Assembly (NCBI GenBank): GCA_902536695.1
Contig: CACAYQ010000003.1
Span: 1 to 60,287, forward strand
DNA from: an uncultured Bacteroidota bacterium
GTDB lineage: Bacteria > Bacteroidota > Bacteroidia > Flavobacteriales_D > Parvicellaceae
DNA length: 60,287 nt
Direction of reading: 5' to 3'
The notes beneath the pieces are model-generated. The model was not told the DNA's origin. It did no database searches and saw nothing but the letters and a program-made list of their open reading frames with translations. The translations under genes were made by a program, and so were the position numbers. Shown one piece after another: positions 20,064 to 29,575 of the stretch. Within the stretch, counting starts at the first letter, position 1; every line of letters begins with the position of its first letter.

Positions 20064-20187
20064 AACTATACTGAAACGACCAAATTTAATAAATATTGGT
20101 TTTTATCATAAATTATTAACACCAGATGTTAGCAATATTTGATATTCTAGTTGTAATTTTTCGTTAAATGATAGTTCTTTTGTATTG

Positions 20188-20832
20188 ATGAATGAAGCGA
20201 AGTATATTGGTTTAAGAGGAAAGTTAGTTGAAGAACTTGAAAGCAAGGGGATTACAGATAGAAAGGTGCTAGATGCGATAAATGTAATTCCAAGGCATCT
20301 TTTTCTAGATCCTGTCTTTCGAGATAAATTTGCATATGAGGATGCTGCTTTTCCGATAGGTGAAGGGCAAACCATTAGTCAACCATACACGGTAGCTTAT
20401 CAAACTGAGCTTCTACATGCGAAAAAAGGGAGTAAGGTGTTAGAGATTGGAACCGGTTCTGGATACCAAACGGCTGTTTTGTGTCAGCTGGGTGTAAAGG
20501 TGCATTCTATTGAAAGACAGAAGAATTTGTTCAATAATGCAAAGCTTTTTTTAAATCAAAATGGATATAGGGCCCATCTTTATTTTGGAGATGGATTCAA
20601 AGGGAAGCCTGCATTTGCCCCTTTTGATGGTATTATTGTAACCTGCGGTGCCCCATACGTTCCTGAAGAACTGAAATATCAATTGACCGTGGGTGGAAGA
20701 ATGGTTATACCTGTAGGTGAGCAAGATGTGCAACAAATGAAAGTAATTGTCCGTTTAGAAGGTGAAGTATTCGAAGAAAACACCTATGGAGACTTTAAAT
20801 TTGTGCCTATGATAAAAAATATAAAAAACTAA
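20188..20832 (+). CDS. pcm: Protein-L-isoaspartate O-methyltransferase
   Basis: Repairs isoaspartyl damage in proteins with SAM. 214 aa. Motif I VLEIGTGSGYQTAVL, and GQTISQPYTVAYQTE, the Pcm substrate-site motif. ATG at 20188 chosen over the in-frame TTG one codon upstream. Confidence 0.94.
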   Translation: MNEAKYIGLRGKLVEELESKGITDRKVLDAINVIPRHLFLDPVFRDKFAYEDAAFPIGEGQTISQPYTVAYQTELLHAKKGSKVLEIGTGSGYQTAVLCQLGVKVHSIERQKNLFNNAKLFLNQNGYRAHLYFGDGFKGKPAFAPFDGIIVTCGAPYVPEELKYQLTVGGRMVIPVGEQDVQQMKVIVRLEGEVFEENTYGDFKFVPMIKNIKN

Positions 20833-20838
20833 AAATCA

Positions 20839-21546
20839 ATGACTTATAATAATTCATATAAACAAATAATTAAATACTTTATCATTTTATTATTTCTGTT
20901 AGCATCTCCTTTTTATCATGCTCAAGATAGCATAAATACAACAGAAAATTACGTATCCATTGAAGGTCAAATATACCCTTCTTTTAATATGGATCAGTAT
21001 AGACCAAAAATAAAGTTAAGGTACTTTTTAAATGAAAAATCTGCCCTCCGGTTTAATATCAACGTAAATAGAGAATCGGATTATTTTGAGATTAGAGAAA
21101 TCAATGGCAATGGAGTGGGAAGCGTAGAAAGAATTAATGCATTACATCATTTTTCTTTTGGTTATGAGGGATATAAAAAATATAATAACACGTCAATATA
21201 CACTGGAATTGAAGGTATCGTTGGTTTTGGAAGAAATGATGAATATGGATCAAGAACGGATTCTCTCATTTTTATTCCGGACCAGAATTATAACATCAAA
21301 AGGCCTATCAGGCAATATGGTATACGATTATTATGTGGTTTAGATCAATATCTGACAACAAATTTATTTATTGGAACAGAGATGGGAATTCAATTTATTC
21401 AAACCAATTATTTAGATGGCTCGTATCAAGTTTTAGATCAAAGTTCTCAAACTTCTTCAAATGTCACCTCAATTATTCCAAAGTCCAATGAGCAAGTATT
21501 CTCATTAGGAGGTGTAGGTTGCTTGAGAATTGGTTGGGTTTTTTAA
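20839..21546 (+). CDS. Outer-membrane beta-barrel protein, unknown
   Basis: 235 aa. Signal peptide up to YHAQ (about residue 29), then alternating amphipathic strands typical of an 8-10 strand barrel (LRYFLNEKSALRFNINVN, YTGIEGIVGFGRN, NLFIGTEMGIQF), ending CLRIGWVF with a C-terminal Phe. Follows pcm by 6 nt. No specific function recognised. Confidence 0.72.
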   Translation: MTYNNSYKQIIKYFIILLFLLASPFYHAQDSINTTENYVSIEGQIYPSFNMDQYRPKIKLRYFLNEKSALRFNINVNRESDYFEIREINGNGVGSVERINALHHFSFGYEGYKKYNNTSIYTGIEGIVGFGRNDEYGSRTDSLIFIPDQNYNIKRPIRQYGIRLLCGLDQYLTTNLFIGTEMGIQFIQTNYLDGSYQVLDQSSQTSSNVTSIIPKSNEQVFSLGGVGCLRIGWVF

Positions 21547-21597
21547 TCTGTTTACAGTTATTTAACATTGAATTACGTGTATGTAATGTATTTCGTA

Positions 21598-21605
21598 TAT
21601 ATTTG
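21598..21605 (+). promoter_or_regulatory. Candidate -7 box for rpsO
   Basis: TATATTTG, an exact TAnnTTTG match, 38 nt before the rpsO ATG. A TTG lies 27 nt upstream of it, longer than the usual spacing, so the -33 element is unsure. Confidence 0.4.
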
Positions 21606-21643
21606 CTGCCGTTTAGCATTACAATAACTTAAATAGTGTTGAT

Positions 21644-21913
21644 ATGTATTTAGATTCAGAAAAGAAAAGAGAATTTTTTAAAAAGCACGGTAAGGGGGAG
21701 TCCGACACCGGTTCAGCAGAAGGTCAAATTGCATTGTTTACTTACAGAATTAGTCATTTGACCCAACATTTAAAGGCCAACAAGAAAGACTATAATACTC
21801 AAAGATCACTTATTAGATTAGTTGGGAAGAGAAGAAGTCAGTTGGATTATTTAAAGGATAAAGATATTGAACGATACAGAGCGATTATCAAAAAATTAAA
21901 AATCAGAAGATAA
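21644..21913 (+). CDS. rpsO: 30S ribosomal protein S15
   Basis: 89 aa, standard length. GESDTGSAEGQIALFTYRI and the C-terminal RRSQLDYLKDKD are S15 hallmarks. Linked to pnp downstream, the classic rpsO-pnp order, with a hairpin between them. Confidence 0.98.
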   Translation: MYLDSEKKREFFKKHGKGESDTGSAEGQIALFTYRISHLTQHLKANKKDYNTQRSLIRLVGKRRSQLDYLKDKDIERYRAIIKKLKIRR

Positions 21914-21938
21914 TTTAACTGTTAACATGTATTTGAGG

Positions 21939-21968
21939 GGACTATTGCGCTAGCGTAATGGTCCTTTT
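21939..21968 (+). terminator. Hairpin with T-tract between rpsO and pnp
   Basis: A stem of about 11 bp (two G-T wobbles) between GGACTATTGCG and GCGTAATGGTCC with a 3-nt loop, followed by a T-run. It can act as terminator or attenuator and as an RNase processing site limiting pnp expression. Confidence 0.75.
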
Positions 21969-21992
21969 TTTGTTAAAATTAAAATAAAATAA

Positions 21993-24143
21993 ATGAATAT
22001 AATCAATGAAAAAATCAGTCTTCCGGGAGGAAAAGAAATCTCCATTGAGACTGGTAAATTAGCTAAGCAGGCAGATGGTTCTGTGATAGTAAGGATGGGA
22101 GACACCATGTTATTGGCTACCGTAGTTTCCAATCCAGATGTAAAAGACGGAGTAGACTTTATGCCTTTGACCGTAGATTACAGAGAAAAGTTTACATCTA
22201 CAGGTCGTTTTCCAGGAGGATTTCTCAAGAGGGAGGCAAGACCAAGTGATGAAGAAATATTAACCATGCGTTTAGTTGATAGGGCATTAAGACCGTTATT
22301 CCCAGATGATTTTCACGGAGATACACAAGTTATGATTCAGTTGATATCATCTGAAAAAGAAAATATGCCGGATGCTCTAGCTTGTTTGGCAGCTTCAACA
22401 GCTTTAGCTGTGTCAGATATTCCATTTAATGGACCTGTTTCGGAAGTTAGAATTGCTAAAAAGGACGGAAATCACATCATAAATCCCACATTTGAAGAAT
22501 TAAAAGGGGCAGATATGGATATGGTCATTGCTGGAACATTGGACAGCATTGTGATGGTGGAAGGTGAAATGAATGAAGTAAGTGAAGCGGATATGCTTGA
22601 AGCTATAAAGGCTGCTCACGAGGTTATTAAAGACCAATGTAACTTACAGTTGACCATTGCATCTAAAGTGGCTAAATCAAGCCCAAAGAGAGAATATAGC
22701 CACGAAACACATGATGAAGAATTAAAAAATAAAATTCATGCTTTTGCCTATGATAAGTTTTATGACATTGCTAAGCAAGGTCTTGCTGATAAGAAGAAAA
22801 GAGGTGAACTTTTTGGTGCAGTAAAAGAGGAGTTTAAAGTTACTTTAACTGAAGAAGAACTAGCTGAAAATGGATTTTTATTAGGTCAGTATTTTAAAGC
22901 TACCCAAAAAGAAGCTGTAAGAAGAGTAGTGCTTGATGAAAAAATCAGATTAGATGGCAGAACAACAACAGAAATAAGACCTATAGCATGTGAAGTAGAT
23001 TTCTTACCTGGATTTGTTCATGGTTCTGCCTTGTTTACAAGGGGTGAAACACAGTCTTTAACCGCTTTAACCTTAGGAAGTTCTCTAGATGTACAGCGTA
23101 AAGATGGAGCTTTAATGCAGGATGATTTAGATTTCTTATTACACTACAATTTCCCTCCTTTCTCCACAGGAGAAGCTAGACCAATTAGAGGGGTAAGTAG
23201 AAGAGAAGTAGGTCATGGAAATTTGGCACTAAGAGCTCTTAAACCTATGTTACCTGGAAAAGACGTTAATCCATATACAATCCGATTAGTTTCGGATATC
23301 TTGGAATCTAATGGTTCTTCATCTATGGCTACCGTATGTGCCGGTACGTTGGCGTTAATGGACGGTGGTGTAAAGATGAAAAGACCGGTTTCTGGAATTG
23401 CTATGGGATTAATTACAGATAACGAAGGTAAGTATGCTATTCTTTCAGATATTCTTGGTGACGAGGATCACTTAGGAGATATGGACTTTAAAGTGACTGG
23501 TACCGAAAATGGAATTACAGCATGTCAAATGGATATTAAGATTGATGGTTTAGATTATGAAATGCTTGAAAATGCACTTAATCAAGCTAAAGATGGTAGA
23601 ATGCATATCCTAGGGGAAATGATGAAAGCTATGGATGCACCGAGAGCAGATTATAAATCATTTGTTCCTAGAATTGAAACGGTTGAAGTTCCAGAAGATA
23701 CCATTGGTGGAATCATTGGTAAAGGTGGAGAGACTATTCAGAAAATGCAAGAAGAAACCAATACTTCCATAAGCATTGGAGATCCTGAAGATGGAATGGC
23801 TATCGTAGAAGTCTTTGCAGACGATAAAGAAGGAATGGAAGAGGCGCTTAGAAGAATTAACCTTATTGCATATCCTCCAATACCTGAAGTAGGAGAGGTG
23901 TACAATGGTAAGGTGAAAAACATCGTTACTTTCGGAGCTTTCCTTGAGATTTTACCTGGAAACGATGCTTTGTTGCACATTTCTGAAATTGATCATAAGC
24001 GAGTAGAAAAGGTGGAAGATTACTTAAAAGTAGGAGATGAGCTTGAAGTAAAGCTAATTGGTAAAGATCCTAAGTCTGGTAAGCTTAAAATTTCAAGAAA
24101 AGCTCTTCTTGAAAAGCCTGCTCCAAAGCAAGAATCGGAGTAA
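21993..24143 (+). CDS. pnp: Polyribonucleotide nucleotidyltransferase (PNPase)
   Basis: 716 aa. Two RNase PH domains, an alpha-helical linker (about 240-320), KH domain with [12 protein letters not shown] (about 570-582) and S1 domain starting [18 protein letters not shown] (about 630). Phosphorolytic 3'-5' RNA degradation. Follows rpsO. Confidence 0.98.
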   Translation: MNIINEKISLPGGKEISIETGKLAKQADGSVIVRMGDTMLLATVVSNPDVKDGVDFMPLTVDYREKFTSTGRFPGGFLKREARPSDEEILTMRLVDRALRPLFPDDFHGDTQVMIQLISSEKENMPDALACLAASTALAVSDIPFNGPVSEVRIAKKDGNHIINPTFEELKGADMDMVIAGTLDSIVMVEGEMNEVSEADMLEAIKAAHEVIKDQCNLQLTIASKVAKSSPKREYSHETHDEELKNKIHAFAYDKFYDIAKQGLADKKKRGELFGAVKEEFKVTLTEEELAENGFLLGQYFKATQKEAVRRVVLDEKIRLDGRTTTEIRPIACEVDFLPGFVHGSALFTRGETQSLTALTLGSSLDVQRKDGALMQDDLDFLLHYNFPPFSTGEARPIRGVSRREVGHGNLALRALKPMLPGKDVNPYTIRLVSDILESNGSSSMATVCAGTLALMDGGVKMKRPVSGIAMGLITDNEGKYAILSDILGDEDHLGDMDFKVTGTENGITACQMDIKIDGLDYEMLENALNQAKDGRMHILGEMMKAMDAPRADYKSFVPRIETVEVPEDTIGGIIGKGGETIQKMQEETNTSISIGDPEDGMAIVEVFADDKEGMEEALRRINLIAYPPIPEVGEVYNGKVKNIVTFGAFLEILPGNDALLHISEIDHKRVEKVEDYLKVGDELEVKLIGKDPKSGKLKISRKALLEKPAPKQESE

Positions 24144-24163
24144 TTCAAATCAAATAATTATAG

Positions 24164-24191
24164 AAAAGCCATATTTATTGTGGCTTTTTTT
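24164..24191 (+). terminator. Terminator after pnp
   Basis: 8-bp stem AAAAGCCA/TGGCTTTT around a 9-nt loop, continuing into a T-tract. Confidence 0.85.
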
Positions 24192-24272
24192 GTTTATTTT
24201 TAAAAGGAATGTAACCTAATTTCGTTTTGGGACGTTATAGTATTTCCCATTTTCAATGGTTAACACACATAG

Positions 24273-25139
24273 ATGAGACAACTAAAAATAACCAAACAGG
24301 TCACCAATAGGGAGACCGCTTCGCTTGATAAATATCTTCAGGAAATTGGCCGTGTTGATTTGATTACAGCAGAGGAAGAAGTAGAATTGGCTAAGCGAAT
24401 TAAAGAAGGAGATCATATTGCTCTTGAGCGTTTGGTTAAAGCAAACCTTCGTTTTGTAGTTTCTGTATCAAAGCAGTATCAAAATCAAGGGTTAACCTTA
24501 CCAGATTTAATTAACGAAGGAAATCTAGGGTTGATCAAAGCTGCTCAACGATTTGACGAAACCAGAGGTTTTAAATTTATTTCTTATGCAGTTTGGTGGA
24601 TTAGGCAATCTATTTTACAGGCGTTGGCTGAACAATCTAGAATTGTACGTTTACCGTTGAATAAAATTGGTTCTATTAATAAGATCAACAAACAGTTTTC
24701 TGCACTAGAACAAAAATTTGGACGCTCTCCAACACCAGAAGAAATTGCGGAATCGTTGGATATTACTATCGAAGAGGTGAAGCAATCCATTAAAAATAGT
24801 GGTAGACACCTATCGATGGACGCTCCGCTATCTGATTCTGAAGATAGTAACAACATGTATGAGGTAATGTCGTCTGATGAGTCGCCTAAGCCCGATAAGA
24901 TTCTGATGAATGAATCGTTGAGAAGAGAAATTGAACGTTCTTTATCTACTTTAACACCAAGAGAGGCGGATGTCATTCGTTTGTATTTTGGTTTGAGTGG
25001 TAAACACCCTATGACTTTAGAAGAAATAGGAGAAAAGTTCGATTTAACCAGAGAACGAGTCCGTCAGATCAAAGAAAAGTCTATTCGAAGATTAAAACAC
25101 ACTTCTCGTAGTAAGTTGTTAAAATCTTACTTAGGTTAA
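24273..25139 (+). CDS. rpoD: Primary sigma factor (sigma-70, SigA type)
   Basis: 288 aa, the short housekeeping form of Bacteroidota. Regions 1.2 ([17 protein letters not shown]), 2.3-2.4 ([19 protein letters not shown]), 3 ([18 protein letters not shown]) and 4.2 ([20 protein letters not shown]) are all present. Would recognise the TAnnTTTG boxes noted here. Confidence 0.96.
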   Translation: MRQLKITKQVTNRETASLDKYLQEIGRVDLITAEEEVELAKRIKEGDHIALERLVKANLRFVVSVSKQYQNQGLTLPDLINEGNLGLIKAAQRFDETRGFKFISYAVWWIRQSILQALAEQSRIVRLPLNKIGSINKINKQFSALEQKFGRSPTPEEIAESLDITIEEVKQSIKNSGRHLSMDAPLSDSEDSNNMYEVMSSDESPKPDKILMNESLRREIERSLSTLTPREADVIRLYFGLSGKHPMTLEEIGEKFDLTRERVRQIKEKSIRRLKHTSRSKLLKSYLG

Positions 25140-25194
25140 TATTTCCAAAGCTTTAATTCTTTTGTTTTCTTTGCGGTGAATTTAATTCTTCTTC

Positions 25195-25845
25195 ATGAGT
25201 CATCTTATTGCGCCATCTTTATTAGCTTCTGATTTTGCTAACCTCCAAAAAGAGTGTGAAATGCTTAATAACAGTAAGGCAGATTGGTATCATTTAGATG
25301 TAATGGATGGGGTTTTTGTTCCCAATATTTCCTTTGGAATTCCAGTGATTGACTTCATTAATAAACATACCTTAAAGCCTCTTGATGTACATTTAATGAT
25401 TATTCAACCAGAACGTTATATAACACACTTTAAAAATGTGGGAGCCAATATTTTAACTGTTCATATAGAAGCTTCCACACACCTCCATAGAACGTTACAA
25501 GCTATCAAGCAAGACGGCATGAAAGCTGGTGTGGCGTTGAACCCTCATACCAACGTGGAGCAGTTAGAGCCCACCTTAGAAGAAATTGATTTGGTGTGCC
25601 TAATGTCAGTTAATCCTGGATTTGGTGGTCAGGCTTTTATTGAAGGTACTTACAGAAAAGTAGAAAAGCTAAAATCCATGATAGCTAAAGCGGGTTTAGA
25701 AACTAAAATTGAAATAGATGGTGGAGTAACTTCAGCCAATGCCAAGCAATTGATTGATGCTGGTGCAGATGTATTGGTAGCAGGTAGTTTTGTATTTAAG
25801 GCTAAAAACCCAACACAGACCATAGCAGATTTAAAAAATATTTAA
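25195..25845 (+). CDS. rpe: Ribulose-phosphate 3-epimerase
   Basis: 216 aa TIM barrel. HLDVMDGVFVPNISFG, DVHLMI and MSVNPGFGGQAFI carry the metal and phosphate ligands. Interconverts D-ribulose-5-P and D-xylulose-5-P. Stop overlaps the convergent dehydrogenase stop by 4 nt. Confidence 0.97.
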   Translation: MSHLIAPSLLASDFANLQKECEMLNNSKADWYHLDVMDGVFVPNISFGIPVIDFINKHTLKPLDVHLMIIQPERYITHFKNVGANILTVHIEASTHLHRTLQAIKQDGMKAGVALNPHTNVEQLEPTLEEIDLVCLMSVNPGFGGQAFIEGTYRKVEKLKSMIAKAGLETKIEIDGGVTSANAKQLIDAGADVLVAGSFVFKAKNPTQTIADLKNI

Positions 25846-27050
25846 TCCTTTCCCTCTAAGTAATCTTGTAGATATGCAAAATGTGGAGTAAGTTTCCCGT
25901 CTTTGGTTTCAGATGCTCTGTAAATGATATCCTCTGGATCGTTTCCCAGTAATGGTTCTAATACATGTTCAATAAACATTTCTCCAAAAGATACAGAAGC
26001 GTCCTTGGGTAGTTCACACGGTAGATTGTCCACCGCCATTACTCCAATACAATCTTCTTTGTAAAAATCTACTTCTTCTTCGCTTTGTGCATCATATCCA
26101 TAAAACGGGTTAGCTATAGTAGATGGACGAAGTGTAGTGGCCACAGGACCATCAATATCGCAACTTACATCTGCTACTAAAGAAATATTCCAGTCTGGAT
26201 TTTTGACATCACCTCTTGAAAAAATAAACGGAGAGCGATTATCCCAGTAATGACAGGCTACATAGACATCCGCTGCAGTTGCATATCTCATAAAGTTGGA
26301 GGAATGTCCACTAGGATTTTTGAAGAATGCGGGTATATCAAAGGATGCACCATCATCTCTTTTTACATAATCCTCTACGTCCAGTTGAGTATATACTGGC
26401 TCACCGAAATTAGTACTTAGAAAATCCTCAGGTGAAACTCGTTTTATGTTGGTTTTTTCTAATACTTCTATGGCACCTCCAGCCACTCTCCCTCCTCCTG
26501 TAATGATCAACCTAAAGTTCTTTGGCAAATCCAACATACTTAGTTCACCTTCCATTTCCTTTCTATCCTCACACAAATGAGCGCTTTTAAGCTTATATCG
26601 CTTTGTTTTTAGTCCGTACCCCAATAATCCATTAAAACACCCTACGATGCCTGCAAAACGACCAAATGCGATTAATCTTTGCCCATTCGAATTGGTTATG
26701 GTTTCCCAGTCGATGAGTTGGATATTTTTTTCGATTATGGCTTGTAATAAATCTCTGTTGTAAGGTTGCTTTTTAAACGTGTGGGAAAAGAAGAAGTATT
26801 TTTTATTAGCTATTAAATCTTCAATGGGAACTTCTTTAACGCCTAGGAGTACATCGCAATCTGTGATCTCATCGACAAGATCTATCCCAGCATTAGCGTA
26901 ATCTTCGTCTTTAAATTTTCGAATGTTACTTTTTTGAACGACTAAATCTATCTGGGGGTATTTTTGCTTGATTTCTTGACATTGAGTAGGAGATAGGGGT
27001 ACTCTTTTATCTGGTGGTGTTTTTCCTTCTTTAATGATCCCGATTTTCAT
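25842..27050 (-). CDS. AlaDH/PNT-family NAD(P)-dependent dehydrogenase
   Basis: 402 aa. N-terminal AlaDH/PNT motif GIIKEGKTPPDKRVPLSP, then a Rossmann core around LIITGGGRVAGGAIEVL (about 189-205). The pattern is nearer to lysine-type saccharopine dehydrogenases (LYS1-like) than to true alanine dehydrogenase, as in many Bacteroidota. Substrate not certain. Divergent from ssrA. Confidence 0.8.
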   Translation of the reverse strand: MKIGIIKEGKTPPDKRVPLSPTQCQEIKQKYPQIDLVVQKSNIRKFKDEDYANAGIDLVDEITDCDVLLGVKEVPIEDLIANKKYFFFSHTFKKQPYNRDLLQAIIEKNIQLIDWETITNSNGQRLIAFGRFAGIVGCFNGLLGYGLKTKRYKLKSAHLCEDRKEMEGELSMLDLPKNFRLIITGGGRVAGGAIEVLEKTNIKRVSPEDFLSTNFGEPVYTQLDVEDYVKRDDGASFDIPAFFKNPSGHSSNFMRYATAADVYVACHYWDNRSPFIFSRGDVKNPDWNISLVADVSCDIDGPVATTLRPSTIANPFYGYDAQSEEEVDFYKEDCIGVMAVDNLPCELPKDASVSFGEMFIEHVLEPLLGNDPEDIIYRASETKDGKLTPHFAYLQDYLEGKD

Positions 27051-27077
27051 GCTATGAATTTTGCGTCAAATATAACA

Positions 27078-27108
27078 TTTGTTCCCATTGATAAATTAGC
27101 TAATTTTG
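27078..27108 (+). promoter_or_regulatory. ssrA promoter
   Basis: -33 TTTG (27078-27081), 19-nt spacer, -7 TAATTTTG (27101-27108): a full match to the Bacteroidota promoter. The mature 5' end at 27125 lies 17 nt downstream, leaving a short leader for RNase P processing. Confidence 0.65.
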
Positions 27109-27124
27109 TGTCACTTAATTTATT

Positions 27125-27520
27125 GGGGCCGATTTTGGATTTGACAGCAAGAGAAATAGTTAAGTAAGCATGTCGAGCGTTGTGAATGGTCTCGTAAAAC
27201 ACAATTCACAAGCCTATAAACGGCAATAACAACTACGCGCTTGCAGCTTAATTACAGATGTAATTAGGCCTAATCTCGCAGATAAGATCTGCCTGACAAG
27301 CTGCCCAGCTATGGTTACCTGTTCAGCGGCTATAGTAATTGGGTATCGTTGGTCTGAACTAAGTGGTGTAGCGTCTTGATGCACTGACAAAAACCTAAAA
27401 GACTAAGGATAAATTGGGGTGTTTGTGCTCAGCTTTATTTCTACAATTAATCACAAACTAAGCATGTAGAAAGTTTAATTGTTCCTTGTTTGGACGAGGG
27501 TTCGAAACCCTCCGGCTCCA
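27125..27520 (+). ncRNA. ssrA: Transfer-messenger RNA (tmRNA)
   Basis: Rescues stalled ribosomes. The acceptor pairs GGGGCCG (27125-27131) with CGGCTCC (27513-27519) and has the G3-U identity pair for alanine; discriminator A27520, CCA not encoded. T-arm GAGGG-TTCGAAA-CCCTC at 27496-27512. The tag frame at 27222-27251 encodes GNNNYALAA then TAA. The gene is intact even though an integrated element abuts it, because the element carries a copy of the 3' end. The last 23 nt recur at the junctions over the next 23 kb. Confidence 0.97.
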
Positions 27521-27521
27521 C
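27498..27521 (+). other. Attachment core J0 in ssrA 3' end (attL-like)
   Basis: The last 23 nt of ssrA plus one C. Identical 24-mers occur at J1, J3, J4 and J6; J8 has one substitution. It is the ssrA-proximal edge of the array, followed by the left-end sequence at 27522-27556 that recurs after J5 and J7. Confidence 0.85.
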
Positions 27522-27556
27522 TATTTGATATGTTGTTAATAATTAAATAAGCAAAA
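27522..27556 (+). repeat. Left-end repeat L0
   Basis: TATTTGATATGTTGTTAATA and the following AATTAAATAAGC recur with few changes at 37736-37770 and 48352-48386, each time immediately after an ssrA-like core. Probably the left arm of an integrating element. Confidence 0.7.
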
Positions 27557-27577
27557 ATAGACAAATAACAGGTTAAT

Positions 27578-27605
27578 ATCTCATATTTGAAAAACAAATG
27601 AGATT
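27578..27605 (+). repeat. Inverted repeat in left arm
   Basis: ATCTCATATTTG, a 5-nt A loop, then CAAATGAGAT: a 10-bp stem with a 2-nt bulge. Lies between the attL core and the integrase. Possible protein-binding site or hairpin; no T-run, so not a terminator. Confidence 0.5.
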
Positions 27606-27631
27606 AAATAGAGACAAATAATTACCTAAAA

Positions 27632-27673
27632 TGTTTGACCTATGTTTGACCTGCTAAATTAAATGTTTGACCT
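27632..27673 (+). promoter_or_regulatory. Three TGTTTGACCT arm repeats before the integrase
   Basis: Exact copies of TGTTTGACCT begin at 27632, 27643 and 27664: spacing 11 and 21 nt, about one and two helical turns. The first pair is the same as in every intact junction. The second includes TATGTTTG, which fits a -7 box. Likely arm-type integrase sites that may also regulate the integrase. Confidence 0.75.
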
Positions 27674-27681
27674 TTTTGCTT

Positions 27682-28887
27682 ATGACAAGAATTAGTTTCA
27701 CTACCCGCTTTTTTATTAAACACCGAAATAACAATGATCATTTATATGTTAGAATCATTGTAAATAGAAAGTCATCAGAAATATCCTTAAAGAGAACAGT
27801 TTATTTAAGACATTGGGATGATAAACGACAACAATTTAAAGGTGGCAGTGAAGTTTCCCAGTCATTAAATCATTATATGAACGATGTTAGAGGAAAGTTA
27901 ATAGCTATTCACACTCATCTAACTAGCAACGAGGAATACTATGATTCCAAAATAATCAAAAACATATTTCTAGGCCATGAACTGAGAAAACATTTTATCA
28001 TAAAAGAGTTTGACATTCACAATGAAAAAATTAAAGTTTTAGCTAATGAAAATAAAGAATATAGCATTGGCACTTATAAAAGATTTAAAACTGCTAGAAA
28101 TCATTTAAATGACTTTATTAGATATAAAGGAAACAATGATCTAGTTTTTGGAGCTATAACTAGTGAATGGATACACGACTATGAATATTTTTTAAAAACT
28201 CAAAAGAATATTAGTCATAATACAAGTCTAAGATATATCAAGCTATTTAAAAAAATATATGGGATTGCTCTTAGAAATGGATGGGTTAAGAAAGATCCTT
28301 TTAATTCATTTAAGATACGATTCCAAACAGTCAACAGAGAACATCTTTCCTTGAATGAAATAAAAACAATTAAAGAAAAAGAACTCCACACTGATCGATT
28401 AAATCAGGTAAGAGATGTCTTTCTTTTTTGTTGTTTAACTGGTTTTAGATATTCTGATGTTAAGGATCTTACCAAACATGATATTCATATTAATACTGAT
28501 GGAAGTAAGAGTATTATCAAGAAAATAAAAAAGACAAAAGGAACAGTTAGAATTCCATTAATAAAACCAGCTTTAGAGATCGTTAATAAATATGAAGATG
28601 ATTTTTATTGTAAAGTAAAAGGGGTACTTCTTCCAGTTGTTAGCAATCAAAATACCAATGCCTACTTAAAAGAGATAGCAACATTATGCGGAATTGAAAA
28701 AAACTTAACCTTTCACATTGCAAGGCACACTTTTGCAACAGTCTTTTTAGAGCTTGGTATTTCAATGGAGTCAGTAAAAGCTATGCTAGGTCATTCTGAT
28801 ATAACAACAACCCAGATTTATGGTAAGATAACTGATAAAAAATTAATGGAAGAAATGGATAATTTAAAAACAAAAATTAAGTTATGA
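27682..28887 (+). CDS. Tyrosine recombinase (integrase)
   Basis: 401 aa, complete. N-terminal arm-binding region, SAM-like core-binding domain (about 105-215) and catalytic domain. All active residues are present: Arg256 in LTGFRYSDV, Lys286 in KTKGTVRIPL, His345-x2-Arg348 in FHIARHTF, His371 in LGHSD, Tyr380 in TTTQIYGKI. I chose the ATG at 27682; a TTG at 27667 is in frame but lies inside the third arm repeat. It sits right beside ssrA, the target, as is usual for tmRNA-integrating elements. It is the only site-specific recombinase intact in the array, so it is the best candidate to act on all junctions. Confidence 0.95.
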   Translation: MTRISFTTRFFIKHRNNNDHLYVRIIVNRKSSEISLKRTVYLRHWDDKRQQFKGGSEVSQSLNHYMNDVRGKLIAIHTHLTSNEEYYDSKIIKNIFLGHELRKHFIIKEFDIHNEKIKVLANENKEYSIGTYKRFKTARNHLNDFIRYKGNNDLVFGAITSEWIHDYEYFLKTQKNISHNTSLRYIKLFKKIYGIALRNGWVKKDPFNSFKIRFQTVNREHLSLNEIKTIKEKELHTDRLNQVRDVFLFCCLTGFRYSDVKDLTKHDIHINTDGSKSIIKKIKKTKGTVRIPLIKPALEIVNKYEDDFYCKVKGVLLPVVSNQNTNAYLKEIATLCGIEKNLTFHIARHTFATVFLELGISMESVKAMLGHSDITTTQIYGKITDKKLMEEMDNLKTKIKL

Positions 28888-29513
28888 TTGAAATAGATTC
28901 AAATACAATAGTTACAGAAATATTTCTAGAATGTTTTAAAGAGTTGCATCTAAAAAAGCAATCAAACCATGAGGATTTAAAGATGTCAGTTCAAAAATAT
29001 TGCGAACAACTTAATTCTGGAAGAGTAAAATATTTAAGAGAAAAGATTTTATTTATCTCTAATAAAATTGATTTAAAATCATTGAATTTAGAACAAAAGA
29101 AATCGTTGTTTTACATTAATACATTCCTTGATTCATATTCACAAATTGTAAAAAAATCAGATTCTGATATTTTAGATGAAATTTTAAATCCTGAATTTGA
29201 AGAATTAAATAAAGCCGAGGATCCAATAAAGCTAGATTTAACTCAAGCAGAAATACTCGGAATTATTGAAGGGATTTTTCAAGTTTTTTCAAAAGAAAAG
29301 ATTAGTTCAACTAAACTTTTTAAGTTTTGCTCTAATAATTTCAATTCAATTAGATCTAAATCAGATATTCAAACTATTGAATCGTACAAGGAATGTTATT
29401 ATGGTAAACTTAATGTCATAGGTAATAAGACTGGTAAACATAAAATTCGTTATGAAAAAGAAAAAATCATTCAAAAGCTTGAAATGATAATTTCTCATAT
29501 AAATACAAATTAG
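28884..29513 (+). CDS. Unknown protein translationally coupled to integrase
   Basis: 209 aa, charged, Lys/Glu-rich, predicted mostly helical; no domain recognised. Its ATG overlaps the integrase stop (ATGA), which suggests equal dosage with the recombinase. The C-terminal part (GKLNVIGNKTGKHKIRYEKEK split around residue 180) is basic. Candidate recombination accessory or DNA-binding factor, by position only. Confidence 0.7.
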   Translation: MIEIDSNTIVTEIFLECFKELHLKKQSNHEDLKMSVQKYCEQLNSGRVKYLREKILFISNKIDLKSLNLEQKKSLFYINTFLDSYSQIVKKSDSDILDEILNPEFEELNKAEDPIKLDLTQAEILGIIEGIFQVFSKEKISSTKLFKFCSNNFNSIRSKSDIQTIESYKECYYGKLNVIGNKTGKHKIRYEKEKIIQKLEMIISHINTN

Positions 29514-29539
29514 TAAGACTTACAGTAAGGTTACTAATT
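29508..29539 (+). promoter_or_regulatory. Inverted repeat, candidate operator
   Basis: AATTAGTAA (29508-29516) and TTACTAATT (29531-29539) form a perfect 9-bp inverted repeat, with a nested CTTAC-A-GTAAG in the centre. It overlaps the stop of the upstream gene and lies 37 nt before the excisionase-like gene. Probably an operator; a weak T-less hairpin is the alternative. Confidence 0.5.
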
Positions 29540-29575
29540 AGTTTCACATTGGTTTATTTGTCTAAAAGAAAGACA

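Noticed and set aside
27667-27681. TTG start of the integrase
   Set aside because: Falls within the third arm repeat; the ATG at 27682 gives a normal N-terminus.
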